Part shown: positions 1 to 8,783 of the stretch, one piece after another | How the letters are laid out: each line of letters begins with the position of its first letter | How positions within the stretch are numbered: position 1 is the stretch's first letter | From: Deinococcus grandis | GTDB lineage: Bacteria > Deinococcota > Deinococci > Deinococcales > Deinococcaceae | DNA: 64,000 bases | NCBI RefSeq assembly: GCF_001485435.1 | Contig: NZ_BCMS01000001.1 | Location: 319,501-383,500 of the forward strand | Direction of reading: 5' to 3' | Position numbers and translations under genes: made by a program | The notes under the pieces: model-generated | Seen by the model: only the letters and a program-made list of their open reading frames with translations | The model's database searches: none | What the model was told of the DNA's origin: nothing

Positions 1-1227
1 AACATCACCGGCGGCACCATCCGGGGGAACAAGGCCATGTACGGCGGCGGCCTGTCCGTCCGGCACGACCTGCAATTCACCGGCGCGACCATCGAGGGAA
101 ACACCGCCAGCGCTGGCGGCGGCGGGCTCATGGTGGCGGGCGACGTCACCCAGGCCACCCTGCTCGGCGGCACCATCAAAGGCAACACCAGCAAGACCGG
201 CGGCGGCGTGGCCGTCAGCGAGAACTCGAAACTCACCGTGAAAGGCGGCACCGTCACGCAGAACACCGCCACAGCCAACGGCGGGGGCCTGAGAACCTGG
301 CGGGGCAGCATCGACGTGCAGGGCGGCACCATCAGCAGCAACAAAGCCGACTTCGAAGGCGGCGCGATCAGCACCGAGGAACGCGGGAACGTCACCGTCA
401 GCGGCGGCCTGATCGAGAACAACACGGCAGGCACTTGGGGCGGCGGCATCAACGTCCGCACCGAAGCGGCAGGCCTGACCGTCACCGGCGGCACCGTGCG
501 CGGCAACACCGCCGGGAAGGACGGCGGCGGCATCAGCGCCGGACGCACCATCAACCTCGCGGGCGCCACCATCGAAGGCAACAAAGCCACTGGCGGGGGC
601 GGCGGCGTCTTCATGGGCGTCTGGAACGCCACCACCCCCATGACCGCCACGTTCGGCAGCGGCCTCATCATCCGGAACAATGCCGCCACGACCGGCGGCG
701 GCATTCAGTTCCTCAGCTCGAACGCCGCCAACGCTACCCTCACCCTGAACGCGACCGTCACCGGAAACACCGCGACCCAGTGGGGCGGCGGGATGGTCGG
801 CGAGGCCATTATCAAGATGGTGGGCGGCAGCATCAACGGCAACCGCGCCACCGGCACCGGGCAGAATCAGGGAGGTGTGGGCGGCGTGCAACTGTACGCC
901 GGGGCGAACATGACCGTCACGGGCGGCACCATCAGCGACAACGAGGGCCGCTGGGCCGGGGGCGTGCAGGTCAGCCCCCCCTACGGCGACAAGCCCGCCG
1001 CGCAGTTCATGCTGGCCGGAGCCACCATCAGCGGCAACCGCGCCACGGAATACAACAGCGGCGGCATCAACAACGGCGGCACGCTGACCATCACCTCGGG
1101 CAGCATCACCGGGAACACCGCGAAGATGAACGGCGGCGGGGTATTCAACTCCCGCACCTCGACCTTCACGCAGACGGGTGGCAGCGTCACCGGGAACAAC
1201 CCGAACAACGTGTTCAACGAACAGTAA
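1..1227 (+). CDS. Right-handed parallel beta-helix repeat protein, 5' end outside window
   Basis: The frame is open from base 1, so only the C-terminal 408 residues are visible. They consist almost entirely of imperfect repeats of about 20-25 residues built around GGTIxGNxA and GGGG blocks, rich in Gly, Thr, Asn and Val, with hardly any charge clusters. This is the pattern of pectin-lyase-like or polymorphic outer-membrane-type right-handed beta-helices. Such proteins are normally exported and act at the cell surface as adhesins, S-layer-like coats or polysaccharide-binding proteins. No catalytic domain or C-terminal membrane anchor is seen before the stop. A signal peptide would be upstream of the window. 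The substrate or partner cannot be deduced. A strong hairpin follows the stop. Confidence 0.85.
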   Translation, partial: NITGGTIRGNKAMYGGGLSVRHDLQFTGATIEGNTASAGGGGLMVAGDVTQATLLGGTIKGNTSKTGGGVAVSENSKLTVKGGTVTQNTATANGGGLRTWRGSIDVQGGTISSNKADFEGGAISTEERGNVTVSGGLIENNTAGTWGGGINVRTEAAGLTVTGGTVRGNTAGKDGGGISAGRTINLAGATIEGNKATGGGGGVFMGVWNATTPMTATFGSGLIIRNNAATTGGGIQFLSSNAANATLTLNATVTGNTATQWGGGMVGEAIIKMVGGSINGNRATGTGQNQGGVGGVQLYAGANMTVTGGTISDNEGRWAGGVQVSPPYGDKPAAQFMLAGATISGNRATEYNSGGINNGGTLTITSGSITGNTAKMNGGGVFNSRTSTFTQTGGSVTGNNPNNVFNEQ

Positions 1228-1243
1228 GCGCGCAGCGCAGCGT

Positions 1244-1278
1244 GCGGGGCGGACGTTCACCGTGAACCTCCGCCCCGC
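1244..1278. terminator. Hairpin between convergent genes
   Basis: GCGGGGCGGA at 1244-1253 pairs with TCCGCCCCGC at 1269-1278, with further TTCAC/GTGAA pairing inside. It lies between two convergent genes and could end transcription from both sides. There is no clear T-run. Confidence 0.55.
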
Positions 1279-1291
1279 TCTGCTGCCTGGG

Positions 1292-3286
1292 TCAGGCGGT
1301 GACGGTTTCGGCAGGTGTGGTGCTGGGCGCGAGGTACCGGTCGAGCCAGTTCAGGTATTCGGTCAGGCGGGTGAGGCGGCGGTCCGGGCGGCCGGAGCGG
1401 CTCAGTTCGTGGTCCTCGCCGGGGAAGCGCACGAAGCGCACCGGCACGCCGTGGAGGGTGAGGGCGGCGTACCACTGTTCGGCCTGTTCGATGGGGCAGC
1501 GGTGGTCGAGGACCGAGTGGACGATCAGGGTGGGGGTCCTGACGTTCTCGACGTACTGGAGGGGGCTCATGTCCCAGAGTTTCAGGGTGTCGGCGCGGCG
1601 GTGGAAGTTCAGGCCGAGTTCGTCGTCCCAGAAGCGCAGGCCGATGTCGCTGGTGCCGCCGAACGACAGGAGGTTGCAGATGCTGCGGTCGGTGATGGCG
1701 GCGTGGAAGCGGGTGGTGTGCGCGGTGAGCCAGTTGGTCATGAAGCCCCCGTAGCTGCCGCCCATGACGGCGGTGCGCGTGCGGTCCAGGCGGGGGTGGG
1801 TGTCCAGGCAGGCGTCGAAGAAGGTCAGGAGGTCGCTGGCGTCGACGGTGCCCCAGCGGCCGTGGATGGCGTCCACCCAGGCCTGTCCGTAGCCGAGGCT
1901 GCCGCGTGGGTTGCTGTAGCACACGGCCTGTCCGCGCGCGGCGTACAGCTGGAATTCGTGCGTGAAGGCGTGCCCGTAGTCGGTGTGCGGGCCGCCGTGG
2001 ATGCTGAGGATCGCGGGGACAGTGTCGGTGCCGTCGGGGAGGATGATCCAGCCTTCGCCCTCGCCGAGTTCGGTGGGGAAGGCCACGCGGACGGGCGTGC
2101 GGGCCGGGAAGGGGAGGTTCGCGTGCAGGTCCGTGACCGGCTGGCCGTTCAGGATCACCTCGGGGAATCGGTCGGCCCGTTCGCGGATCAGGGCGAGGCC
2201 ACCGCCGCGCGCCGTGAAGGCCGGGATGACGCCCTGCGGGTCGTGCGTGTGGGCCTGCACGGTGCCGGACTGTCCGTCGGTGGTCAGGGTGGCGGTGAAC
2301 AGGCCGCAGCTGCCGCGCACGGTGCTGCTGAACAGCAGGGTGCGGTCGTCCAGCCAGGCGGGTTTGTCGGGCATGGCGCCCACGTGGCAGTCGCCGCCCA
2401 CGCCGTTCCCGACCGGGTGGTCGTGCCCGGCGTCCAGCCGCACCGGGTCGGCGTCCCCGGTCAGGGGCAGGAGGTACAGGTGGGTGTGCTCGGTGTTGCC
2501 CTGCCCGGCGGGGCGGCCCACCAGCACGAACCGCTGACCGTCCGGGTGGGGGACGACGGCGTTCACGGCGGACGCCCAGCGGGTGACCTGCCGGGGCGTG
2601 CCGTGCAGAGACAGGTGCCAGACCTCCTGCTGCCAGTGCGCGCCGCTCAGTTCGTCGGTCGCGGCGATGAACAGCACGCCGCTGCTGTCGGGCAGCCAGG
2701 TCACGCCGCCCAGTTCGACCTCCGGCGCGTGCCACTCGCGCAGCTCGCCGCTGGGGACGTGCAGGCGGTACAGGCGCGCGGCGCGTTCGGGCAGCCAGTC
2801 GCGGCCGTTGAAGCGGTAGCGGGGCCTGGTGATGACGCGGGCCTCGCCGCGCTCGTCACGCTTGTCCTCGTCGTCGGCGGTCGTCATGAACGCCACGTAC
2901 TGCCCATCCGGGCTCCAGTGGAGGTCCGAGACGCCGTTCCGGAAGCGGGTCACGACCTGCGCCTCGCCGCCCGAGAGGGGCAGCAGGTGCAGCTGCGCGC
3001 CCTCGCCGACCTTGCGGGTGAAGGCCAGGGTCTGCCCGTCTGGTGACCAGCGGGGGCTGCCGTCGCGGCCCTCGCCGCGCGTCAGGACGTGGGCGCCCTG
3101 CGCGTCCGCGAGCCAGATCTGCGACTTGTAGCGGGGCTTCGCGTGGGCCGCGTCGGGCTTGTGGGGGTCGTCCTCCTCGATGCGGGTCAGGACGAACGCG
3201 GCGCGCGTGCCGTCCGGGCTGACCTGCGGGTCGGAGGGGAACACCAGGGCCAGCAGGCTCTCGGGCCCGGGGGTGGGTTGCGTCAT
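1292..3286 (-). CDS. S9 family peptidase (prolyl oligopeptidase / acylaminoacyl peptidase type)
   Basis: This 664-residue serine peptidase of the alpha/beta-hydrolase S9 family probably releases acylated or proline-adjacent residues from oligopeptides in the cytoplasm; no signal peptide is seen. The N-terminal half has WSPDGQ- and SPDGT-type beta-propeller repeats (around residues 20-400). The C-terminal hydrolase domain has the nucleophile motif GGSYGGF (Ser about 511), an acid in VLDHRC (Asp about 594) and EDHE (His about 626), a complete triad. Length is typical of acylaminoacyl peptidases (about 650-680). The ATG at 3286 is followed directly by the conserved propeller start. It is monocistronic, convergent with the beta-helix gene. 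The exact substrate class is not resolved. Confidence 0.93.
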   Translation of the reverse strand: MTQPTPGPESLLALVFPSDPQVSPDGTRAAFVLTRIEEDDPHKPDAAHAKPRYKSQIWLADAQGAHVLTRGEGRDGSPRWSPDGQTLAFTRKVGEGAQLHLLPLSGGEAQVVTRFRNGVSDLHWSPDGQYVAFMTTADDEDKRDERGEARVITRPRYRFNGRDWLPERAARLYRLHVPSGELREWHAPEVELGGVTWLPDSSGVLFIAATDELSGAHWQQEVWHLSLHGTPRQVTRWASAVNAVVPHPDGQRFVLVGRPAGQGNTEHTHLYLLPLTGDADPVRLDAGHDHPVGNGVGGDCHVGAMPDKPAWLDDRTLLFSSTVRGSCGLFTATLTTDGQSGTVQAHTHDPQGVIPAFTARGGGLALIRERADRFPEVILNGQPVTDLHANLPFPARTPVRVAFPTELGEGEGWIILPDGTDTVPAILSIHGGPHTDYGHAFTHEFQLYAARGQAVCYSNPRGSLGYGQAWVDAIHGRWGTVDASDLLTFFDACLDTHPRLDRTRTAVMGGSYGGFMTNWLTAHTTRFHAAITDRSICNLLSFGGTSDIGLRFWDDELGLNFHRRADTLKLWDMSPLQYVENVRTPTLIVHSVLDHRCPIEQAEQWYAALTLHGVPVRFVRFPGEDHELSRSGRPDRRLTRLTEYLNWLDRYLAPSTTPAETVTA

Positions 3287-3598
3287 GCCCCACAGTCAAG
3301 CACAGCCGCCCCCCGGGACGAAACGGAAGCGCTCCCAAAATATCGTCCAGGCGGGACGCGAGCCGCATCCGGGGGTTCATGATCGCTGGCTAAAGAGAAA
3401 GTGGAACGGGTCTTTCTATTTCCAAACGCGTTTCCCTTACGCTGATCTTACCCGGCCCCCCACAGGCCCACGCCCCTGTCGCCAGCCCACCGAACGCTGA
3501 CGAACGGAGCCCATGCTGTTCCCGTCCGCACGTCAACCCGATCCACGGCCCCGTCAATCCGAACTGGCGCCTACCGCCTCACCATCCCTGGAGGTCTT
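3287..3598. other. Divergent intergenic region, about 310 bp
   Basis: This gap separates the divergently transcribed S9 peptidase and a small conserved-looking gene, so it must hold promoters for both. A relatively AT-rich patch runs from about 3390 to 3450 and includes a perfect 10-bp palindrome AAACGCGTTT at 3424-3433. I see no convincing -35/-10 pair, RNA gene or further reading frame with a good ribosome binding site. Confidence 0.5.
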
Positions 3599-3790
3599 AT
3601 GCAAGAACTGTCCTGCACCTGGGTTCCCGGCACCTTTGACGTCGTCCGACTCAAAATTTCCGGCCGCACCATCGAAATGACCAGCACCCGCCTCGCCCGC
3701 CTGTTCGGCAAGCAGGCCCTGCACGACCTGTACCTCAAGGGCAGCGCGAAACTCAAACTCGACGCCCAGCAGGTCGCCCTGCTCAGCTGA
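3599..3790 (+). CDS. Small uncharacterised protein, 63 aa
   Basis: This is a short soluble protein of unknown function. The start is well supported by the Shine-Dalgarno GGAGG five bases upstream of the ATG, and a hairpin follows the stop, so it looks like a complete monocistronic gene. The sequence begins with a W-x-P-G-T-F-D region and continues into a basic amphipathic segment (LARLFGKQALHDLYLKG), consistent with a small mixed alpha/beta fold. There is no signal peptide, cysteine pair or recognised motif. Confidence 0.7.
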   Translation: MQELSCTWVPGTFDVVRLKISGRTIEMTSTRLARLFGKQALHDLYLKGSAKLKLDAQQVALLS

Positions 3791-3806
3791 AGCCCCGCCG
3801 CTCCCG

Positions 3807-3837
3807 GTCAGGCCCCCTCGCACGAGTGGGGCCTGAC
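3807..3837 (+). terminator. Hairpin after small gene
   Basis: GTCAGGCCCC at 3807-3816 pairs perfectly with GGGGCCTGAC at 3828-3837 across an 11-base loop, 16 bases after the stop of the 63-residue gene. No strong T-run follows. Confidence 0.6.
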
Positions 3838-3883
3838 TGCTGTGCCGGGGCGCACCTTCACGTACGGGCGCTAGCATCCGCGC

Positions 3884-4999
3884 ATGACCACCACCACACC
3901 GGGCGGGGCGCTGCAGGCCCTGATGGCCGACCTGAAAGTCCTCACCGACCTCGAGTCCCCCTCGACCGATCCGGCCGCCATCCAGCGCGTCATGGACGTC
4001 GTCGAGGGCTGGGCGCGCGACCTGGGCGCCGAAACGCACGCGCTGGGCGGCGGCACCCGCGTGTTCCGCTTCGGCGTGCAGCCCGGCGCGGCCGACCGGC
4101 CCGTGCTGATCCTCACGCACGCCGACACCGTCTGGCCGCACGGCACGCTGGAGGACATGCCCTGGCGCGTGGACGGCGACCGCCTGCACGGCCCCGGCAC
4201 GTACGACATGAAAGCCGGAATCGTGGGCCTGTTCCACGCCCTGCGCGCCCTGAACGGCCAGTGGCCCCGCGGCGGCGTGACCGTCCTGCTGTCCCCCGAC
4301 GAGGAGATCGGTAGTCCCAGCAGCCGCGAGCACATCGAACGCGCCGCGCACGACGCCCGCGTGGCGCTGGTCGTCGAACCGCCCGTCGCGGACACCCACG
4401 CCCTGAAGACCGGCCGCAAGGGCACCGGCAGCTACACGCTGACCTTCACCGGCGTCGCCAGCCACGCCGGAAACAAACCCGAGGAAGGCGCGAGTGCCGT
4501 CACGGCCGCCGCGCAGGCCACCCTGGACCTCCAGGCCCTCGCCCGCCCGGACCAGGGCACCACGGTCAGCGTCGGCCTGATCCGCGGCGGCAGCGCCGTG
4601 AACGTCATCCCCGCGCACGCCACGCTGGAGATCGACCTGCGCGTCAGCACCCTCGCGGAGGCCGGGCGGGTGGACGCCGCCGTGCGCGCCTGGGCGCCCC
4701 GCGACCCCCGCGTGACCGTGCAGGTCGGCGGCGGCCTGAACCGTCCCCCCTTCGAGCAGAGCGCAGGCACCCTGGCGCTGTTCGAGCAGGCGCGTGCGGT
4801 CGCCCGGGAGCTGGGCTTCGACCTCACGCACGCCGTCGTCGGCGGCGGCAGCGACGGGAACTTCACCGCCCCGATCATCCCCACCCTGGACGGCCTGGGC
4901 GCCCCCGGCGACGGCGCGCACGCCCAGCACGAACACGTCCGCCTGGACCGCTGGCCCGACCACGTGCGCCTGCTGACCGAACTGCTCCGCCGCGTGTGA
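3884..4999 (+). CDS. M20 family zinc metallopeptidase (carboxypeptidase G2-like)
   Basis: A 371-residue co-catalytic zinc peptidase of the M20A group, closest in motifs to glutamate carboxypeptidase/CPG2, which hydrolyse C-terminal or N-acylated amino acids. Visible metal and catalytic residues: THADTVWP (His79, Asp81), GTYDMKAG (bridging Asp108) and SPDEEIGS (Glu140/141), then an aminopeptidase-type lid domain around 190-290, and a late histidine in GDGAHAQHEHV. Length is normal for the family. No signal peptide, so cytoplasmic action on imported peptides or folate/N-acyl compounds is likely. It ends 10 bases from the convergent GGDEF-EAL gene. The natural substrate cannot be read from sequence. 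Confidence 0.93.
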   Translation: MTTTTPGGALQALMADLKVLTDLESPSTDPAAIQRVMDVVEGWARDLGAETHALGGGTRVFRFGVQPGAADRPVLILTHADTVWPHGTLEDMPWRVDGDRLHGPGTYDMKAGIVGLFHALRALNGQWPRGGVTVLLSPDEEIGSPSSREHIERAAHDARVALVVEPPVADTHALKTGRKGTGSYTLTFTGVASHAGNKPEEGASAVTAAAQATLDLQALARPDQGTTVSVGLIRGGSAVNVIPAHATLEIDLRVSTLAEAGRVDAAVRAWAPRDPRVTVQVGGGLNRPPFEQSAGTLALFEQARAVARELGFDLTHAVVGGGSDGNFTAPIIPTLDGLGAPGDGAHAQHEHVRLDRWPDHVRLLTELLRRV

Positions 5000-5008
5000 C
5001 CTCTGCGG

Positions 5009-6910
5009 TCAGGACGCCGCGGCGCCGGCCTGACCACCGGCGGGGGGAAGGGTGTGCAGCAGCGCCCGGAAGTCCGTCGCGGTCAGCGGGCGCGACAGGC
5101 CGTGCCCCTGCCCGAGCGGGCAACCCAGATCCCGCAGGGCCGTGAGCTGCGCGGCGTTCTCGATGCCCTCGGCGGTCAGGTCCAGCGGCAGGTGACGGGT
5201 CAGGCCCAGCACGGCCTCCAGCAGCGCCCGCGCGAACGGTCCGCCCGGCCCGTCCGGCAGGCCCTGGATGCACGAGCGGTCCAGTTTCACGCCCGTGATC
5301 GGCAGGGTCCGCAGGCGCGACAGGTTCGAGTACCCGGACCCGAAATCGTCGATGCTCAGGCGCACGCCCAGCGCCCGCAGGTCCTCCAGGGTCTGCGCCG
5401 CGCGGGTGTCCTCGTACAGGGCGGCCGTCTCGGTCAGTTCGAGTTCCAGCCGCCGCGCACTCAGGCCCGTGTCACGCAGCGCCCCCTGCACCACCTGCGG
5501 GAACTCCGCCTGCAGCAGCTGCACCGCGCTGACATTCACGCTGACCGTCACGTCCCCCCAGCGCAGCGCCTCCAGGCACGCCGCGCGCAGCACCCACGCC
5601 CCGATCGGCGCGATGAGCCCCACCCGCTCCGCGACGGGAATGAACTCCCCGGGCGACACGGCGCCCAGCTGCGGGTGCGTCCAGCGCAGCAGCGCCTCGG
5701 CCTTCACGGGCCGCAGGTCACTCAGGCGGAACACCGGCTGGAAGTGCAGGCTGAGTTCCTCGCGGGCCAGCGCGACGCTCAGGTCCCGCGCGAGCACCTG
5801 GAACCGCTCGGTCGCGGCGTCCTGCTGCGGCTGGTAGCGGCGCACCTGCCGCCGCCCGGCGCACTTCACGGCGGACATGGCGCTGTCCGCGTGCCGCAGC
5901 AGCTCCTCGGGTTCGGTGGCGTCCTCGGGGTAGACGCTCAGGCCGATACTCAGGGTGATGTCCATGCCCACCTGCAGGCTGGGCCGCGTGGGCACGTGCG
6001 TCAGCAGCCGCTGCGCCTCCCACTGCGCGCCGGGCGCGTCCGCGTGCGGGAGCAGCACCACGAACTCGTCCCCGCTCAGGCGGTACACGCCGCTGCCCGC
6101 CGGGACCAGCCGCTGCAGTTCCTGCGCCACGCCGCGCAGCAGGTCATCCCCGGCCGCGTGACCCAGCGTGTCGTTCACGACCTTGAACGCGTCGACGTCC
6201 ACGACCAGCGCCGCGAACGTCCCCCCGCGCCCCGCCAGTTCCCGCAGGTGCTCGCCCAGCCGCACCCGCCCCGGCAGGCCCGTCAGGAGGTCCGTGTACA
6301 CCAGCTGCCGCAGCACCCGCTGCTCGCCCTGCGCCCGGCCCAGCGTGTCGTTGCGCCGCACGAAGTACGACGCGCCGTACAGGCACACCGCCGCCGCCAG
6401 GTTGATCTGCAGCAGCGCCCGCAGCGCGTCCATGTCCAGCGCCGCGCCCTGCGTCACGGGACGCAGCAGCAGCAGCGCGCTGAGTGCCGCGACACTCAGG
6501 ACCGTCAGATTCAGCGCGCGCCGCACCGACCGCGACAGGTCACTGAGCAGCATCCAGGTGATCAGCACCGGCAGCCACACCAGCGTCTCCAGCAGTTCCG
6601 GCAGCAGCGGCCGCGGCACGGGCAGCAGCGCCAGCAGCAGCAGTTTCACGCCCAGCACGGCGCCACCGCCCGCCGTGAGCAGCAGCGTCACCGCGCGCAC
6701 TTCCCGCCCGCGCAGCACCGCCAGCCACGCCGCGACCAGCACCCCGCTCAGGACCAGGTACAGCGCCGGGTCCACCAGCCGGTCCCAGGTGTCACCGCGG
6801 CCCAGCAGCGCGGCCAGCACCACCGACGCCTGCACGGCCGGCAGGCCCAGCAGCAGCATCCGCCGCCAGACGGCGATCAGATCACGTTGTGCGGCGCTTC
6901 CCTCCCCCAT
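5009..6910 (-). CDS. Membrane-bound GGDEF-EAL protein (c-di-GMP turnover)
   Basis: A 633-residue predicted c-di-GMP enzyme. Residues 1-185 form several hydrophobic membrane segments (about 16-35, 48-66, 73-98, 105-122, 132-150, 168-184) of an uncharacterised sensor type. The GGDEF domain (about 200-355) carries SGDEF at 279-283, an accepted variant of the diguanylate cyclase active site. The EAL domain (about 375-620) begins with EALLRW at 405-410 and keeps the DDFGSGYSNL loop, so phosphodiesterase activity is plausible. I chose the ATG at 6910 because it opens directly onto the membrane domain; the frame can be extended upstream to 7027 but that stretch reads like intergenic DNA. Which activity dominates is unknown. 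Confidence 0.92.
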   Translation of the reverse strand: MGEGSAAQRDLIAVWRRMLLLGLPAVQASVVLAALLGRGDTWDRLVDPALYLVLSGVLVAAWLAVLRGREVRAVTLLLTAGGGAVLGVKLLLLALLPVPRPLLPELLETLVWLPVLITWMLLSDLSRSVRRALNLTVLSVAALSALLLLRPVTQGAALDMDALRALLQINLAAAVCLYGASYFVRRNDTLGRAQGEQRVLRQLVYTDLLTGLPGRVRLGEHLRELAGRGGTFAALVVDVDAFKVVNDTLGHAAGDDLLRGVAQELQRLVPAGSGVYRLSGDEFVVLLPHADAPGAQWEAQRLLTHVPTRPSLQVGMDITLSIGLSVYPEDATEPEELLRHADSAMSAVKCAGRRQVRRYQPQQDAATERFQVLARDLSVALAREELSLHFQPVFRLSDLRPVKAEALLRWTHPQLGAVSPGEFIPVAERVGLIAPIGAWVLRAACLEALRWGDVTVSVNVSAVQLLQAEFPQVVQGALRDTGLSARRLELELTETAALYEDTRAAQTLEDLRALGVRLSIDDFGSGYSNLSRLRTLPITGVKLDRSCIQGLPDGPGGPFARALLEAVLGLTRHLPLDLTAEGIENAAQLTALRDLGCPLGQGHGLSRPLTATDFRALLHTLPPAGGQAGAAAS

Positions 6911-7081
6911 ACCTGCCCTGAGCGTAGGCGGCGCGCCTGCACAGAATTCATACTGCGCGGCCCGCCGGGAACGCCCGACCCACGCGGCTGGAAGCGTTTC
7001 CTCCGTCCCAAACGCGAGAAACCTCACACGGTCCCCCGAACGGGGGGGGCGGCGCTATCCTGCCTTCCGGAGGCCCACCCC

Positions 7082-7375
7082 GTGTTCAACCTGTTCCGCA
7101 AGACGCCCGCCAACCCGAACGTGAAACAGGACGACGCGCAGACGTACCGCGTGCGCGTCCGCACCCGCCCCCACGGGGAAGTCGTCGAATTCCGCTTCAC
7201 CAAGGGCGCCCACATCGGCGTGGACGACGACGGCACGTACCTCTTCCGCAAACCCGTCGTCAGCCCCCAGCACTTCGACCGGGGCGAACTCCTCGTGCGG
7301 TTCGACCGCAGCTACCGCGTCACCGCCACCGACGGCGAGAACGTCGAGTTCATCCCCGTCAGCGACTGGGAATAG
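7082..7375 (+). CDS. Uncharacterised 97-aa protein
   Basis: This small acidic/basic mixed protein has no recognised domain. A GTG start at 7082 is supported by GGAGG at 7069-7073, eight bases upstream; the open frame continues far upstream but only as an antisense shadow of the GGDEF-EAL gene. The predicted product starts VFNLFRKTP and then is beta-rich, with RVRVRTRPHGEVVEFRF and a YLFRKPVVSP segment, suggesting a small beta-barrel or sandwich. No signal peptide or membrane segment. The gene is divergent from the GGDEF-EAL gene and convergent with the PIG-L deacetylase. Confidence 0.72.
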   Translation: MFNLFRKTPANPNVKQDDAQTYRVRVRTRPHGEVVEFRFTKGAHIGVDDDGTYLFRKPVVSPQHFDRGELLVRFDRSYRVTATDGENVEFIPVSDWE

Positions 7376-7407
7376 GCGTGGGGGAGGCAGGGAGCACTCC
7401 CCGCGCC
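7375..7407. terminator. Possible bidirectional hairpin
   Basis: GGCGTGGGG just after the stop of the 97-residue gene can pair with CCCCGCGCC before the end of the convergent PIG-L gene, with one G-U pair. There is no clear T-run. Confidence 0.4.
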
Positions 7408-7408
7408 C

Positions 7409-8074
7409 TCACCTCACCTCGTGGAAGGTCTCCTCGGTCACGCGGTCCGGGAACTTGCGGATGAAGTCCACGGTACTCAGTGCCTGCGTGCGGTGGCACG
7501 CGATGGCCTGCAACTTGCGCACGACGAAACGCGTCACGTCATGGCGCACGTTCGGCGGCAGCCACTCCGCGCGCAGCGCCTCGTTCTCCGGCGGCACGTC
7601 CGACGCGTAGTACCACAGGCGGGGCCGCTCGCCGTCCGGCAGGGCGTCCCACGCGGCCTTCACGGCCCGGTGCGTGGTCACGTGATCCGGGTGCCCGTTG
7701 CTGCCGTTCGGCGGGAACGTCAGGACCACCTCGGGCCGCAGGCGCACCATCGCCTCGCGCGCCACCTCGGTCAGCGCCGAGAGCGGCTGATCCTTGAGGT
7801 ACTTGTCCGGGAAACGGTGGTGCTCGAACACACTCCCAGCCGCCCGCGCCTCCGCGCCCGTCAGGCCGATCACGTCCAGGCACGCCGCGAGCTCAACCTC
7901 ACGCATCCGCGCCAGTTCCTCCGGCGAGTCGCACAGGCCCAGCGTGCGCCCCGCCTCGCCGCGCGTCAGTGTGACCAGCCCGCAGGCCTCCCCGGCCTCC
8001 AGGTGGCCCATCAGCGTTCCCGACGCGCCGTACACCTCGTCGTCCGGGTGCGGCACGATCAGCAGCAGTTTCAC
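7409..8074 (-). CDS. PIG-L family deacetylase, probable bacillithiol biosynthesis enzyme (BshB2 type)
   Basis: A 221-residue zinc-dependent N-acetylglucosaminyl deacetylase-fold enzyme. The N-terminal metal motif HPDDE is at 9-13, followed by TLTRGEAGRTLG and a late HPDHVTTH metal motif. In the bacillithiol pathway such enzymes remove the acetyl group from GlcNAc-malate, and Deinococcus makes bacillithiol; the length and TRGEAG block match the BshB2 subgroup, but other PIG-L enzymes deacetylate other sugars, so the role is inferred. The GTG start at 8074 is chosen because it begins exactly at the conserved VKLLLIVPHPDDE; its Shine-Dalgarno-like GGAG sits in the edge of a dispersed repeat. Open frame upstream to 8488 is not coding. 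Confidence 0.88.
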   Translation of the reverse strand: MKLLLIVPHPDDEVYGASGTLMGHLEAGEACGLVTLTRGEAGRTLGLCDSPEELARMREVELAACLDVIGLTGAEARAAGSVFEHHRFPDKYLKDQPLSALTEVAREAMVRLRPEVVLTFPPNGSNGHPDHVTTHRAVKAAWDALPDGERPRLWYYASDVPPENEALRAEWLPPNVRHDVTRFVVRKLQAIACHRTQALSTVDFIRKFPDRVTEETFHEVR

Positions 8075-8229
8075 GCGGACTCCGTCTGCTGCGTGGTCAG
8101 ATCGGAAGGACGCCGCTCTGCCCACTCCGCGCCCGGAGCCCGCTCTTCTCCTACTCTGCGGAGCAGCTCTACGAGTCGCATCCGCTCGGATGGAATGGCC
8201 TTGACCAGCCATTCCACCGGAGTCCTGTT
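8073..8229. repeat. Dispersed terminal-inverted-repeat element, copy 1 (degenerate)
   Basis: A diverged copy of the roughly 136-bp family seen also near 14.8, 24.6, 45.3 and 62.3 kb. It keeps the outer CGGACTCCG and CGGAGTCC ends, the GCATCCGCTCGGAT block, and the ATGGAATGGC/GCCATTCCA hairpin arm. The core is GC-richer and longer than in the better-preserved copies. Confidence 0.65.
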
Positions 8230-8306
8230 CAGTCCCTCGCTCATCCGACCAGCATAGGCCCGCGCAGGCGTCACCGCGCGGGGCACGCGCCGGATACGCT
8301 GCCTGC

Positions 8307-8708
8307 ATGCGCCGCGCCCTGCTCGCTCTGGCCCTGCTGACCCTGTCTGCTCTTGCCTCCGCCTCCACGCCTGGGTGGACGTACGCCCGGCTGTACGTCC
8401 TGACCGAGTACCCCGCCTCTCCGCGCGAGCAGGAGGTCCCGCCGACGCGGGCGGTGCTGCGCTGGATGACCCCCACCCTGACCCGCACCTTCGAGGAGCG
8501 GCGCCCCCTGACCCCGGACCTGAAGGCCCTGAACGCCTTCGTGACCGGGGTGGTGGGTCAGCCGGTGCAGGTGACCTGGGACCTGCTGCTGACCTTCGAC
8601 GCGCTGGGCCGCGCCGGGTGGGAACTCGTGACCTGCGTGCCCTACGAGAACGTGGCGGGCAGCGCGTACCACGTCAGCAGCGAGTGTTTCTTCAAACGGC
8701 CCCGGTAG
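8307..8708 (+). CDS. Secreted hypothetical protein, 133 aa
   Basis: The N-terminus has a clear Sec signal peptide: two arginines, then a hydrophobic run of Leu and Ala to about residue 18, with ALASAS as probable cleavage site. The mature part of about 113 residues is compact, has one late cysteine pair (ELVTCVPYEN and SECFFKRPR) that could form a disulfide, and no known motif. It probably acts in the periplasm or cell envelope. It stands alone, 75 bases before the first GNAT gene. Confidence 0.75.
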   Translation: MRRALLALALLTLSALASASTPGWTYARLYVLTEYPASPREQEVPPTRAVLRWMTPTLTRTFEERRPLTPDLKALNAFVTGVVGQPVQVTWDLLLTFDALGRAGWELVTCVPYENVAGSAYHVSSECFFKRPR

Positions 8709-8783
8709 CGGCGACTTCGGTGGCGGGGTGCGTAGGCGTGCTGGCGGATGCACCGCTGGCCGGGCGGCCCGCATGATGGGCGC

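Noticed and set aside
1178..3046. 622-codon open frame antisense to the S9 peptidase
   Set aside because: Shadow of a well-supported gene; the product is Val/Gly/Ala-rich without motif.
8075..8488. Longer N-terminus for the PIG-L deacetylase
   Set aside because: The extension runs through a dispersed repeat and the opposite-strand gene and has no family similarity; the domain begins at the GTG at 8074.
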